50,996 nucleotides of DNA, taken from positions 172,005 through 223,000 of the forward strand of contig NMRA01000548.1 of the NCBI GenBank assembly GCA_002633005.1, in the 5' to 3' direction. This stretch comes from Phoronis australis. Lineage: Eukaryota > Phoronida > Phoronidae. Below are positions 33,101 through 44,100 of this stretch, piece after piece. Position 1 is the stretch's first letter, and every line of letters begins with the position of its first letter. The notes beneath the pieces were generated by a model. It ran no database searches, had not been told where the DNA came from, and was given only the letters and a program-made list of their open reading frames with translations. The position numbers and the translations under genes were made by a program.

Positions 33101-34415
33101 AATTGGTTCTTAACAGTAGCACCGAGGAATTCTGATAAAACAAATGAATTGACGATGAATGAGGCTGGTTTGAATAGAAAAGCAAAGGTATACATTCTAA
33201 CAAGCGGTGAGAATCAATTTTGCTTATTTTTAAGGACAACATCTGGGAATATGATAATAAATCATGAAATTATGTGGGTTATTTTACGTGGGTTTAAGGG
33301 AAAATGATTCGTTTCGTAATGTCTCATGATAAGAATTGTGACTTACTATGTAGGTTGTACAAGAAATATTTGGACACTGCCTCGTTTTCAACATTTCATC
33401 ATTCTGCTTGAAAAAGGTCCATCTGATTGCAGGGCTCTTTACTTTATAGATTTTATTTCTCCGTTGAATACTGATTAGGTTGGGGCTGCCTGGTAGTGAC
33501 AAAACAGCAGTTTGTTTGCTTGCATGTGTGGGGAAACCAAATGCTCTAACAGCTAAATTGCTTACATGTGTATTATTTCCAATTTTCGTCAGTCAGTTTT
33601 AGACTTGTTTATATGTGATGTTGTTATACTCCTTTTCCAGGGGACTTTGTAATAGTTGATCCAATTGTTGAAGGGGATAAAGTCAAAGGTGAAATTACCA
33701 ACATCCTCTATAAAGACCAAATCAAGTATATAAAAGAAGAAAAATTGTGGTGAGTTAAAGATCTGGTATTTTAAGGTACTTGGATTATTACAGCAAGCTT
33801 GCCTCTTGTATGGCCTATGACAGCATCATTAGAGTCTGATGTGTAGGTTTCAGGTGGCTGTTTTAAGACTTAGTATGGACAGACTGAAATTTAAAATGAA
33901 AACTTTTGTGAGAAAATCACTCAGTTGTGTAATTCTGCTGTTAATAGCGCAATTATTTACATGTATATGCAGTCCAAAGTTTGCGTAAGATGCCTCATAT
34001 TCAGTTTGATAGGATTTTGGTAATCGACCCATGGTCCCAGTAGCTCAGATTAGAACATCTGCACGTCATTGGGAGAAAATTTAAATGGATTTTTCGAGAA
34101 GTTTTGAATTACAATTTTCAGCATCAAGTACTTTGCCTGGATAAAAGATAATGTACGTCATCTGTTTATTGTCTGGCCTACCTAATCAACAGCTATTAAA
34201 AACTTATGGATTACCTTTACTACATTTCTAGGCCACCAGAGTTTGGAGCAGTTACAAAAGAGGAGTCCAACAACCTCATTCCCAATGACATGCTGCCACC
34301 TAGTGGTGACTCTGATAGCGATGTGGACAGTGCCGATGCCGTTTGTAACGTGAATCGTGTGACATTTGAATATTCTGAAAGTGAAGAGGAGTCTAGTGGC
34401 GATGAAGAGACATGA
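30172..34415 (+). CDS. EIF1AD: EIF1AD, eIF1A-like RNA-binding protein, four coding exons, 162 aa
   Basis: Exons 30172-30258, 32008-32116, 33641-33749 and 34232-34415 join in phase with GT-AG introns and give 162 aa, close to the human length. The N-terminus [15 protein letters not shown] and the OB-fold S1-like core ([30 protein letters not shown]) match EIF1AD throughout. The tail is acidic and serine-rich ([13 protein letters not shown]), as in the family. Human EIF1AD is found in late cytoplasmic pre-40S particles with RIOK1 and takes the place of eIF1A there, so a role in 40S maturation is expected here. Intron 1 holds a 39-base direct repeat. The 3' UTR has AATAAA at 34765 and ATTAAA at 35862. 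The gene converges with the small minus-strand frame at 36.0 kb. Confidence 0.97.
31685..31770 (+). repeat. 39-base direct repeat in EIF1AD intron 1
   Basis: Two copies (31685-31723 and 31732-31770) differ at two positions and are separated by eight bases. Each contains the palindromic ACTGTATCACAGT. A local tandem duplication of no known role. Confidence 0.8.
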
Positions 34416-34764
34416 AAGAACCGAATGTGCCTGACTGCACTCTCTTATGCCATTCCAGAGGTTCTCATGCCTTATTTAGGGTGGGGAAAGAATCCAGTGG
34501 TTGCCGTGAAGAAGTGTCAAAACCTAAAGTTGGAATACATGTATATGTGTACATGCTGATCTAACAACTAGTTTGACAGGCAGTGTTCGCACTGATTACA
34601 AACACTGGGGTCCAGTTGACCCAACATTCAAAATTTTTGGTTTCCATTTCAAATTTTTAGGAGCCATATACACCGTTAACATTGCAGATGTAACTGCACT
34701 AGCCCAGACTGACGCACAATTCATGCTGAAGAGATGAGGAAAATCTGGTGGAACGTTACTACAG

Positions 34765-34770
34765 AATAAA
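34765..34770 (+). terminator. EIF1AD proximal poly(A) signal AATAAA
   Basis: AATAAA about 350 bases after the stop. Together with ATTAAA at 35862 it offers a short and a long 3' UTR form. Confidence 0.5.
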
Positions 34771-35861
34771 GCAGGAAGTTAGCCAAAACTGAGAGAGATG
34801 ATTCTCATTACTTCAGTTTTATTTCTGACAAATTATGAAAAATCGCCTCCAACTAAATTTATAAAGCTAAATTCAATTATTTTTGCGTTGTTACATCAAT
34901 TTTTAAAATAATTTGCTTTGGGCAAACACTGCATAGATTACTTTTCTGACATTTTCAACTGACTCAAACATATTAAACATGTTTTTATCTTGATTTGAAA
35001 CTTGCAAATTTTTGGACCTTTGAAACTTAACACAATCTTTTAAAAGTAAACCTGTCATGGGGAAGACATTGAATGTTTGAGTGCTGCATGAAAACGGCAT
35101 TTTGATGTTAAGCAACGATTCTAGAATAGAGCAAAATATAGTGCATGACACAATACCTGTCGGCAATAGTCGAATGTAGCATGCCCATATTTTGAGAGCC
35201 AGTTTCATGCCCGTTATTCAGTGGAGAAAACTGGTTCTCAAATGCAGGCACGTTATATCAGACTATTACCGATATGTCAACTAAAAACTTACCGCAGTCT
35301 GTATGCTCCAACATTTCTTGTTTTCACTTCTTCCAATTTGGTCAAAAACTGATGTTATTCACATTAAATGTTCTGAATATTATTAGAACTCTCACCTGTT
35401 GCAGTAATTTTGTTCATATTTTGTGGCTAACCTCTATATTTTCAACAAATTCACTGTGGAATGATCCTATTCTGCTGTGCACCACACCCACTGTCTAAGT
35501 GCACCAGGCATTATCCTGAAAAGATACCATGGTACCTGATCCATCCTAATTTTTACAGAATCAGGCCTTCAGAATATTCATGAGTCTAGCCTCTGAGTTG
35601 TTTCTCCTGCCAGTTTTTTCAGTTTTTAAACACTGGTTTTGCTGAACCTAAGTGCGTTTGTTCTGTGATCAGTTCAACTATGGTTGTGGTCTATGCTTGA
35701 CATTTACTAAATGTTATATGGGCCATCCTGCTCTTCACACTTGCTCTGACAAACTTTATTGTAATATTGTAATACTGATGTTTTGTTCAATTTGAAATGA
35801 AGTAAAAATGTTTGTAATCTGTTACTGTATAAAGTTTTGACAATGTATCTTTGTGAAAGTT

Positions 35862-35867
35862 ATTAAA
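35862..35867 (+). terminator. EIF1AD distal poly(A) signal ATTAAA
   Basis: The common variant ATTAAA, about 100 bases before the oppositely oriented AATAAA motifs of the minus-strand gene at 36.0 kb. Confidence 0.45.
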
Positions 35868-35965
35868 CATTTACGCTGGGGGTGAGCCACCATATACTTT
35901 AAGGGAGTGATCAGAAGTGTTACAGTTTGCAAAAAAAAACTATGTTTGTTCTATAGCAGTCTGGT

Positions 35966-35980
35966 TTTATTGTTTTTATT
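35966..35980 (-). terminator. Two AATAAA signals of the minus-strand small gene
   Basis: On the minus strand AATAAA occurs at 35980-35975 and 35971-35966, about 45 bases beyond the stop of the frame at 36022-36255. This supports that frame as a terminal exon. Confidence 0.5.
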
Positions 35981-36021
35981 GGAAATATTCAATTTTCCAT
36001 CATGTATGTCCTAGAACGTTA

Positions 36022-36255
36022 TTAATTTAAACCGTCTTCAGGCCAGTTCATTTGTGATAAAAATGACCAGACGGGTTTTCTTTGACTCAGAAACACTCTG
36101 TTATACTTTGCTACCCATTCTGGTCGGACACGATACCCAATATCTCCTTGAGTGGTCAGAGGCAGCCTTCTGGCGAACCAACCGCTATGTGAGCCATGAC
36201 CCGAAATTGCTGGTAGTCTCAGATTAGACATTTCCTTGATTTGTTCCGACGTCAT
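36022..36255 (-). CDS. Small unrecognised protein, 77 aa from the best start, or a terminal exon
   Basis: The frame is open from 36486 to the stop at 36022. The ATG at 36255 has a near-ideal Kozak context (GCGCACCATGA) and gives 77 aa: MTSEQIKEMSNLRL at the start, then HSGWFARRLPLTTQGDIGYR, then RPEWVAKYNRVF, ending MNWPEDGLN. A splice acceptor-like AACAG lies upstream at about 36310, so the upstream part may be 5' UTR or intron. Two poly(A) signals follow directly. Tryptophan, arginine and proline content and lack of low complexity suggest real coding. I do not recognise a family. It may be the last exon of a larger minus-strand gene. It converges tail-to-tail with EIF1AD. Confidence 0.5.
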   Translation of the reverse strand: MTSEQIKEMSNLRLPAISGHGSHSGWFARRLPLTTQGDIGYRVRPEWVAKYNRVFLSQRKPVWSFLSQMNWPEDGLN

Positions 36256-36319
36256 GGTGCGCGCTGTCGGTCTGGGCGGCGGATCGGAATGATCGCGACA
36301 AGACAGTATCCTGTTCAGC

Positions 36320-37010
36320 TTAAAGAAATAGAAATATCTTCTTAATGTCTTGATCGTATATGGTAAAGGTTTAGTTGTGTCGTACTTAAGGATTTCAACA
36401 CATTTTGGATTTGTTCTGATAACCAAATGGGTATATTTAAGGCGACCTTGGGCCTCCCGCCCTCTCAGTGGCCATGACCAAAACAAATGCTGGCGGCATA
36501 CTGTTTTAGGGGTATCGTGATGATAGCCGTGCCTTTTGAATATTATTATGGTCGCCCCTCATAACTTCATTGATCTCCATCTGCTAATAAATTACTTACC
36601 CGACTGTATTCATCAATCAAAAACTCCCAGTGTTTCGGCCATAAGTGGTTGTCCAGTAACTTCTCTTGTCTCACGTGTCTCCTCCTACAAAACCGTTTGT
36701 TATTCACGTTTTTCAAATTAATCTTTTCTTGCGGTTACCACCGACCCCCACTCTCCCGGTAGTCAATGCTGTAAGTATCTTTTTAGCTCCTGATTGTCAA
36801 CTTTACTTCTACTGCAACCAGTGCGAAAGATTTGCTCGGCCACCCCGACCTCGGTGAACGCGGTATACATGTACACTGTACAATGACCTGGTAGCGGCGT
36901 CTGGAGGGAGTCTGGAGCGGGTTTATACATTTCTAGTCCCCCCCCGCCCCCTATCTGTCGTTAGCCCATTCGGGGCCTGGGGTCTAATATTTCTGCTCGA
37001 AATCTAACCG
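36320..37010. other. Intergenic, nothing recognised; C-rich run
   Basis: No supported gene. A short poly-C patch lies at about 36940-36955. Part of the 5' region of the small minus-strand gene may lie here. Confidence 0.35.
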
Positions 37011-37372
37011 GCGAATATTTTGACATTTTCCGTTCTATTTGGATGCAAACTCAAAATAATTCTATAAACTGCTTTGAGTATATTATGGTTTACTACATGG
37101 AGGAATTGGGTAGTAAGCCTATTTTGCACTTCATGACCTCAGCATTAAAGATACAAGTTCGAGTCTGAACCTCGAAATCTCCGATTTTTCAGTTTCCACT
37201 CGGGAGATTGTTACTCAAATCTTGGGGTCGTCAAGTGGGAACTTGGACTAGAGACTCATCTGCGTATTAACTGCAGTATACTCGCCAAAGAGTACAGAAT
37301 AATTGGCATAGAATCATTTTGAGTTTGTATTGAAGTAGAACGGAAAATGTCAAAAATATTTTCGATTTCGCC
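37011..37372. repeat. Element with inverted arms of about 55-64 bases
   Basis: The left arm 37011-37065 (with TTTTGACATTTTCCGTTCTA and CAAACTCAAAATAATTCTAT) is matched by the reverse complement of 37309-37372. The 240-base middle is unrelated. This is the structure of a non-autonomous DNA transposon or foldback element. No clear target-site duplication was found. Confidence 0.6.
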
Positions 37373-38190
37373 CCGACGTTTTTCTCCACTCGTTTAGCGT
37401 TGCGCTTAAGAATAACCCCCTGGTGATCACGATGCGTTATTTTTGCATAATCTCATGAACGGGAGTCTTCTTGGAGAGTTGCTGCAACACGAGTTTCACT
37501 TGCTGGTGAACACAGGGGTTGCAAATCACATCTTGGTGCAGGCTATTGAAGCTTTAGCTTTCGAATTCATTGAAAATGAACAGGGCCTACACGCATGGGC
37601 GACGTTGCACTGCCCCTATGGTGCGCCGCCCATGACACGTATTCAAGACACCTAATTTAAGGATCGACGCAGTAATTTCATTGAAATAAGGAATCGGTTT
37701 TCAGATATACAGGGGAAAGAGGAGCTGTCGACGAATAATACCCTGAAAATTTAGGAGCATGTTTCGTGCAACCGGACACTATAGTGGCCAACCATGCACG
37801 GGCCAAATTCTGGCAAGTTAGTCCATCTAGTGTGACCAAAGTGTGACACATGTTCAGAAAATTGTTGTCGTCAATGTAGCGTCTACATCATAATAGGCTT
37901 GAATTGTCAAGAATGTATTTTAGAGTTCAATTTCGAGTAAAAAATTTAGACCTAGTTGAAATGTTCATAAAAATGCTATCAAAAGTTGATTACCAGTTTT
38001 CGTCGCTCTCCACTGAGGCTTCTATTCGCTTGGCCATGGTTTTGCAAAATCTTCACCAAAAGAAACGATGACGTAATGTGTCGTCGCGATTTCAATTTAG
38101 ATATTCACGGGCGATGAGCGTGAGTGAATACACAATTGTAATTCATATGTATGGAGTTTTTTCTTTGCCGGCCATATAAGAATCAGAAAC
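37373..38190. other. Intergenic, no gene supported
   Basis: The 70-aa open frame at 37443-37655 lacks domain or splice evidence. Nothing else was recognised. Confidence 0.35.
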
Positions 38191-38830
38191 CGAATAAGCG
38201 CGGTGGTTACAACGTCTCACCTTTATTCTAAGGGCATCATCAGGTAATACAAGTATAGTTTTAACAGAAAACTCAAAGTTCAAATAATAAAATACTAACA
38301 ACAATAAGTAAATATCAAAAGTGCGATGTTAAAAGTCATATGCGAGACAATGCACTTGTAACAGATTTAAAAGCATACTACTTAGCTGATTGTTTCTGGA
38401 GATGCTCTAGCTACAGGCGCTTGAGTTCACCTGTTCCTCGATCGTAAATGACGTCACTCACTACTAAGAAAACGTAATATGTTTCGGGAAATTCGAGCGC
38501 CTGTGGCTCTAGCATGGTGATCCTTTATGTACAAAGATTCCAAAGTATATGTCTTTGGCTCACTGGTGAGGATCCTGATATTGTCAGCACAGTGTCCATG
38601 TTCACTATGTATAGTGTCCATAGACACTACTTTTGTCAGATGTACGATGTTCTTCAAAACATTCAGCCAGTCGAGACCAATATAAAAGGTAGGGCAGTCA
38701 TTGCAAGAGATCTTATACACAACGTTACTTCGTTTCACTGTCGGAATAGGCGATTTCAGTTTGCACAACATAGAAGACAGTTTGCAAGGAGACTTAAAAT
38801 GAAATAACTGGTTGAATCCCAAGAAAAATA
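38191..38830 (-). mobile_element. Penelope-like retroelement fragment: GIY-YIG end and hammerhead-like 3' region
   Basis: The minus-strand frame 38822-38454 reads PIPTVKRSNVVYKISCNDC then PTFYIG, the GIY-YIG endonuclease start (paired cysteines and YIG) seen in Penelope-like elements. It continues with HSEHGHCADNIRILTSEPKT and ESLYIKDHHARA. A small deletion or frame slip probably affects the region after YIG. About 210 bases downstream on the same strand come CTGATGATGCCC (from 38243) and GAGACGTT (to about 38211), resembling the CUGAUGA...GAAAC core of hammerhead ribozymes known in Penelope-like elements, with one core change. No reverse transcriptase was found, so this is a 3' fragment. Confidence 0.7.
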
Positions 38831-39173
38831 AAATTTACCAGCCGGATATATTGGCGCTTTAATTTTAAGCTGTCAGTGCCTGCCCAACAAATGAGAAGGA
38901 AAAGTATATTCTTTTCTTTTCGGGGCCAATTATTGGAAGATCCTCTTTGTTTATATTTCATTGACATAACGTAAAATTGCCGTGAGGACTTGACATTGAC
39001 CTCAGGGGTCTCACACTCCACTGATTTATCCACATTATTTTGAAAACGCTTTGCCCAGTCACACATTGTGTGTCATAAAAGAGATAAGCATACCAGCAGC
39101 TGACGCAGCAAGTAGAACTACTCTCGTTTATCACATTGGTGTAGACTCACAATTGAACTGTGGTTTTCTGTAG

Positions 39174-39455
39174 ACCCCAGACCGTCCCGAGTTGCACCAT
39201 ATACCAACTCCGGACGGTCTCTCACGACGATTAAGCGTTATGGAACTGAGACACGACTTTAACATTGTACTAGAGGTCGATCTCTTCGAGCTAAATCATG
39301 ACCAGTATTTGACTGCAAAACAAAAGAGCCGGGAGCATGGCATGAGAACAGGTGGACCATCAGTTGCCGACTCACGTCACACTGAGATCAACGTCTATGT
39401 AGTAGACCGGCAGCCCAGAGCACTTAGCATAGATGAACGAGGTACCAACATCTGA
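39174..39455 (+). CDS. Possible terminal exon of an unrecognised gene
   Basis: An acceptor-like TTTTCTGTAG ends at 39173, and from there the frame is open for 93 codons to a TGA at 39454. It reads PELHHIPTPDGLSRR, then LRHDFNIVLEVDLFELNHDQ, then TEINVYVVDRQPRALSIDER. The composition is protein-like and contains no repeat. An in-frame stop lies in the acceptor itself, so it can only be an exon. No poly(A) signal or homology was recognised. The assembly gap starts 150 bases later. Confidence 0.3.
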   Translation, partial: TPDRPELHHIPTPDGLSRRLSVMELRHDFNIVLEVDLFELNHDQYLTAKQKSREHGMRTGGPSVADSRHTEINVYVVDRQPRALSIDERGTNI

Positions 39456-39601
39456 CCACGGGAGCATTTAAAGTCCACCTCAGTATGTACAGAAATGGAC
39501 GTCTGCCGTTGTCTGCACTCTGGGTGTGACCCCTGGGGGCCTTACAACCAGCCCAAAAAATGAGCTAGACTAGATATTCGAGGTACCAACCAAAACTGAT
39601 T

Positions 39602-40587
39602 NNNNNNNNNNNNNNNNNNNNNNNNNNNNNNNNNNNNNNNNNNNNNNNNNNNNNNNNNNNNNNNNNNNNNNNNNNNNNNNNNNNNNNNNNNNNNNNNNNN
39701 NNNNNNNNNNNNNNNNNNNNNNNNNNNNNNNNNNNNNNNNNNNNNNNNNNNNNNNNNNNNNNNNNNNNNNNNNNNNNNNNNNNNNNNNNNNNNNNNNNNN
39801 NNNNNNNNNNNNNNNNNNNNNNNNNNNNNNNNNNNNNNNNNNNNNNNNNNNNNNNNNNNNNNNNNNNNNNNNNNNNNNNNNNNNNNNNNNNNNNNNNNNN
39901 NNNNNNNNNNNNNNNNNNNNNNNNNNNNNNNNNNNNNNNNNNNNNNNNNNNNNNNNNNNNNNNNNNNNNNNNNNNNNNNNNNNNNNNNNNNNNNNNNNNN
40001 NNNNNNNNNNNNNNNNNNNNNNNNNNNNNNNNNNNNNNNNNNNNNNNNNNNNNNNNNNNNNNNNNNNNNNNNNNNNNNNNNNNNNNNNNNNNNNNNNNNN
40101 NNNNNNNNNNNNNNNNNNNNNNNNNNNNNNNNNNNNNNNNNNNNNNNNNNNNNNNNNNNNNNNNNNNNNNNNNNNNNNNNNNNNNNNNNNNNNNNNNNNN
40201 NNNNNNNNNNNNNNNNNNNNNNNNNNNNNNNNNNNNNNNNNNNNNNNNNNNNNNNNNNNNNNNNNNNNNNNNNNNNNNNNNNNNNNNNNNNNNNNNNNNN
40301 NNNNNNNNNNNNNNNNNNNNNNNNNNNNNNNNNNNNNNNNNNNNNNNNNNNNNNNNNNNNNNNNNNNNNNNNNNNNNNNNNNNNNNNNNNNNNNNNNNNN
40401 NNNNNNNNNNNNNNNNNNNNNNNNNNNNNNNNNNNNNNNNNNNNNNNNNNNNNNNNNNNNNNNNNNNNNNNNNNNNNNNNNNNNNNNNNNNNNNNNNNNN
40501 NNNNNNNNNNNNNNNNNNNNNNNNNNNNNNNNNNNNNNNNNNNNNNNNNNNNNNNNNNNNNNNNNNNNNNNNNNNNNNNNNNNNNNN
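39602..40587. other. Assembly gap (986 N), followed by poly-C
   Basis: A run of N ends directly in 18 C residues (40588-40605), so the gap probably formed at a homopolymer that failed in sequencing. The first BRMS1L exon is expected between 39.5 and 41.2 kb and is not in the visible part, so it may lie in the gap. Confidence 0.95.
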
Positions 40588-40866
40588 CCCCCCCCCCCCC
40601 CCCCCGCCTATGTCATTACAATACTCCCCATCGGTCTCTGTATTGATTTCATCCCCATGTATTTGAAACGTGTGGTAGTCCAAATCCGGTCACCAAGTAA
40701 GAGGTATTCTCGTCAAAAATATACTTTACACTTAAAGTTGTCACTTAAACAGGCACTCACTTTCTTCGGTGATCCTTTCTGTTTCTATTATTGAAGCAGA
40801 AAGGATCTTTGAACACGAATTTCATTCTGTCATTATCGTTAGAGCTCCCCGATTCTGTTGGTAATA

Positions 40867-40970
40867 GCCGGATACATGGGTCCCTGATTTGAGAACCAGT
40901 TACTCCCACTGAATAACGCCCATTACTCATGGTTTTCAAATCAATTTTTAATCGGGGACCCACCTATCCA
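40867..40970 (-). mobile_element. MITE copy 2 (GATAGGTGGGTCCC family)
   Basis: On the minus strand it starts GGATAGGTGGGTCCCCGATT and ends with AGGGACCCATGTATCCGGC, so its GGGTCCC ends are inverted. The middle (CAGTTACTCCCACTGAATAA on +) matches the copy at 2243-2356. It is located just upstream of the first visible BRMS1L exon. Confidence 0.65.
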
Positions 40971-41195
40971 ACTATTCTGTTTTAATAGTGATTTAATCTG
41001 ATTTCCATTGTCAAATGTTGGTGATAATTCGATATGCTTTTAGGTGAAAGTATTTTGTTTACAACCAGGTTTTAAAGACTTGTTTTTACAGTGAAATGTT
41101 ATGAAAAGCACTACGTATTATATGAACTCAAGATACAAGCTGAAGAGGCTTATGAAATATGAAGGGATGATTGCATACATAACCACTTCTTTCAG

Positions 41196-44100
41196 AAATG
41201 GACGAAGAAGAATGTGAAAGACGCCGAGATGAATGCATGGATGATATGTCAGACCTGGAGAAGCAGTTCAGTGAACTGAGAGAACAGTACGTTCAGTTTC
41301 ACAGTGCTCTTGTTTGTTTGTGTTTGCCTTATAAACGCATTCTCAGTTATTGTATGCTTATATATAGATATGAAAATTTCAAGTTTAACTCCTTTTTAAT
41401 GTCTTACAAGGCGTATATACTAGGTATGAAAGCTGATATATGAATATGTACGTGTAAATGTTGAACCGCAAATATTTTAAAGTCAGCACGCCACCTGTCT
41501 GTCACATGACATGACATACACATAATACACATAGTGCATATACACTCTGGAGTTTATGGGCCAGATGCCCACTGCTAGGTGTGGTAGGATTCCTGTGTTC
41601 CACCAGTGGTCCCAATGTTTCTGTGGACTAGAATGCCTATATGGTTAGCAGGTCAGGGCAGAAATCCTTTCAGACTTAGGTCACGTGATGTGGCCAAGTG
41701 GCGTGCGGACCATACTTAAAAATGTTTGCGAAAACTGATATATTGCCTGCCTATCTGTACTAATTTCAGATTGTACAGAGAAAGAATAGCCCAAGTTGAG
41801 GCTAAGTTAGAGGAAGTCAAAGCTGGGAAGGCCGCAGAGTACCTGACTCCTTTACTGGAGTTACAAGAAAACATGAGGATCCGGACACAAGTTGCAGGTC
41901 TGGTTATTTACTAACAACGTTTTCATGGTACAACTATTTTATTGGAGAAAATCTGTTTGACAGGGCTGTGGATTTGTAATTTTTTTGTATTTTATTGTTG
42001 ATTCAACGATTAAGTTCTTTAATAAATATAAGAAATGTGGTGGAATATGTCTGGACCAGCAAGCAAACTGGTGATTTTGGACACTTTAGTGAAGTTCAAC
42101 TCTCCCATCTACAGTTACTTGAGAACCAGTGTATGGTCCAAGATGTTAAAAAGACTGCCCAACAGCTCTAGTGGGATTTGTGAGATTTATAATCTTAACA
42201 TTTTTGTATTTCAGGGATTTGGAGAGAATTAGAGCTCATTAATATCAAACATAAGTTTGAGAGTGAGGAGTTGGCTGCCACTCAGAATTTTGAGGTATGG
42301 CTCCATTAGGGGTTGAATTGTCTTTTTGTACATTAGGCCCATAGTGAGCATATTTGCATCTGGTCTGTGCCCTGTCTCGTACTGAAATGCACACCTCAAT
42401 GCTTAGAAATAAAAAGGTGCCTGCCTGCAGCGTTTTTAGTCAAGTACTCTGTATTGAAAAAAGTCAGAGCGCAAATACATTTTCCCTTTAAGTTCATAGC
42501 TATGTTGTTTTCCTGCAATTAGGCCCATGCGGCTCGATTCGAAATACTGAGGTTTTAAGAAATCATTTTCTTGCTTATGAGGAAGGAATCATGTCAACAG
42601 CTTGTGTGCAGCTTTACAGGAGTCTTAAGTGGTGGGATAAATGTTAAGCAGTTCTGTGGAATTCAACTCACAAGTCTTATGTGAAGTCCCTTGTTATGTG
42701 CCTTACTTCAGTATCTGTTAGGTGTGACGCAGTGGAAAAATCATAATTAGCTCGGAATTGAAGCTCAGTTTTAATTGTGTAAATTTAACCACAGGCATTT
42801 CTACTTAAGAAGTCTTTGTTAGATTGATCTCATGCTTTTAAAGCTACAAAACAACTTGATGGTGTTATTTTTACATGTCTCATTTATCTGCAGTTAGAAA
42901 TCTAAATGGCTCGTCAAATAATTATGCATCCTGATTTAATATGCAACGTCTTAATCACTTTTTTCGTGAAATAGATATTGAATGTCTTCATTAACTTGGG
43001 TTTTTTCTGGTAGACATTGTACCTCATACTTATGTTTCTATGGTAGACATTGTACCTCATACTTATGTTTCTATGGTAGACATTGTACCTCATACTTATG
43101 TTTCTATGGTAGACATTGTACCTCATACTTACGTTTCTCTGGTAGACATGCACCTCATACTTACCGGTATGTTTCTATAGTAGACATTGTACTTCATACT
43201 TATGTTTTTCCAGAGTGAAAAAGCCATGTTATACGACTCGGTAAAAGAGGAACTTGAAGAAAAAATTCGTCGCCTGGAGGAGGACAGACACAACATAGAC
43301 ATCCATTCAGGTATGAGGATCTTAATGTTGCACTGGCCTCTCTCGTGCTGACCTGTTTGCTTGATTNATGCATCCTGATTTAATATGCAACGTCTTAATC
43401 ATTTTTTTCGTGAAATAGATATTGAATGTCTTCATTAACTTGGGGTTTTTTCTGGTAGACATTGTACCTCATACTTATGTTTCTATGGTAGACATTGTAC
43501 CTCATACTTATGTTTCTATGGTAGACATTGTACCTCATACTTACGTTTCTCTGGTAGACATGCACCTCATACTTACCGGTATGTTTCTATAGTAGACATT
43601 GTACCTCATACTTATGTTTTTCCAGAGTGAAAAAGCCATGTTATACGACTCGGTAAAAGAGGAACTTGAAGAAAAAATTCGTCGCCTGGAGGAGGACAGA
43701 CACAACATAGACATCCATTCAGGTATGAGGATCTTAATGTTGCACTGGCCTCTCTCGTGCTGACCTGTTTGCTTGATTAAGTTTTTGCCTTGTGACTACG
43801 ATTTTGTTTTCTCTTCTTAAATGCCTGCACTTCTATACCTGTCTTTCAGATTTATGGGAATCTCAGACAACGTCCAGGAAAAACAAAAAGAAACGAGATC
43901 CGTTCAGTTTGGAAAGAAGAAGAAAACCTATCACTGTGTCCGATATCCTTTTTATGTCGGTAAAATGTTGGACGTGTGTTGCTTCTGTCTATTGATCATA
44001 TTGTGTGTAATGGAGCTTATTTCAAGGTCATTCTTTCATTCTTATACTGACTACTAGTCCCGTACCTGAACCTCCGGGTGTGGAATTTGGTCATAGGTGT

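Noticed and set aside
37443-37655. 70-aa + strand open frame
   Set aside because: It looks protein-like but has no flanking splice sites, poly(A) signal or recognisable family.
39565-40683. 372-aa minus-strand open frame
   Set aside because: It is almost entirely the N gap translated as X, plus glycine codons from the poly-C run.
42914-43153. Minus-strand repeat protein with [11 protein letters not shown] units
   Set aside because: It is only the translation of the intronic 33-base minisatellite; 33 is divisible by three, so the frame stays open.
42924-43778. Mutually exclusive exon pair in BRMS1L
   Set aside because: The lone N, the near-identical introns and an allele-like difference in minisatellite length point to assembly duplication.
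43850-43995. Read-through of the BRMS1L exon into DILFMS with a GTAAAA donor
   Set aside because: The AT-AC splice restores the conserved sequence, whereas the read-through does not resemble the family.
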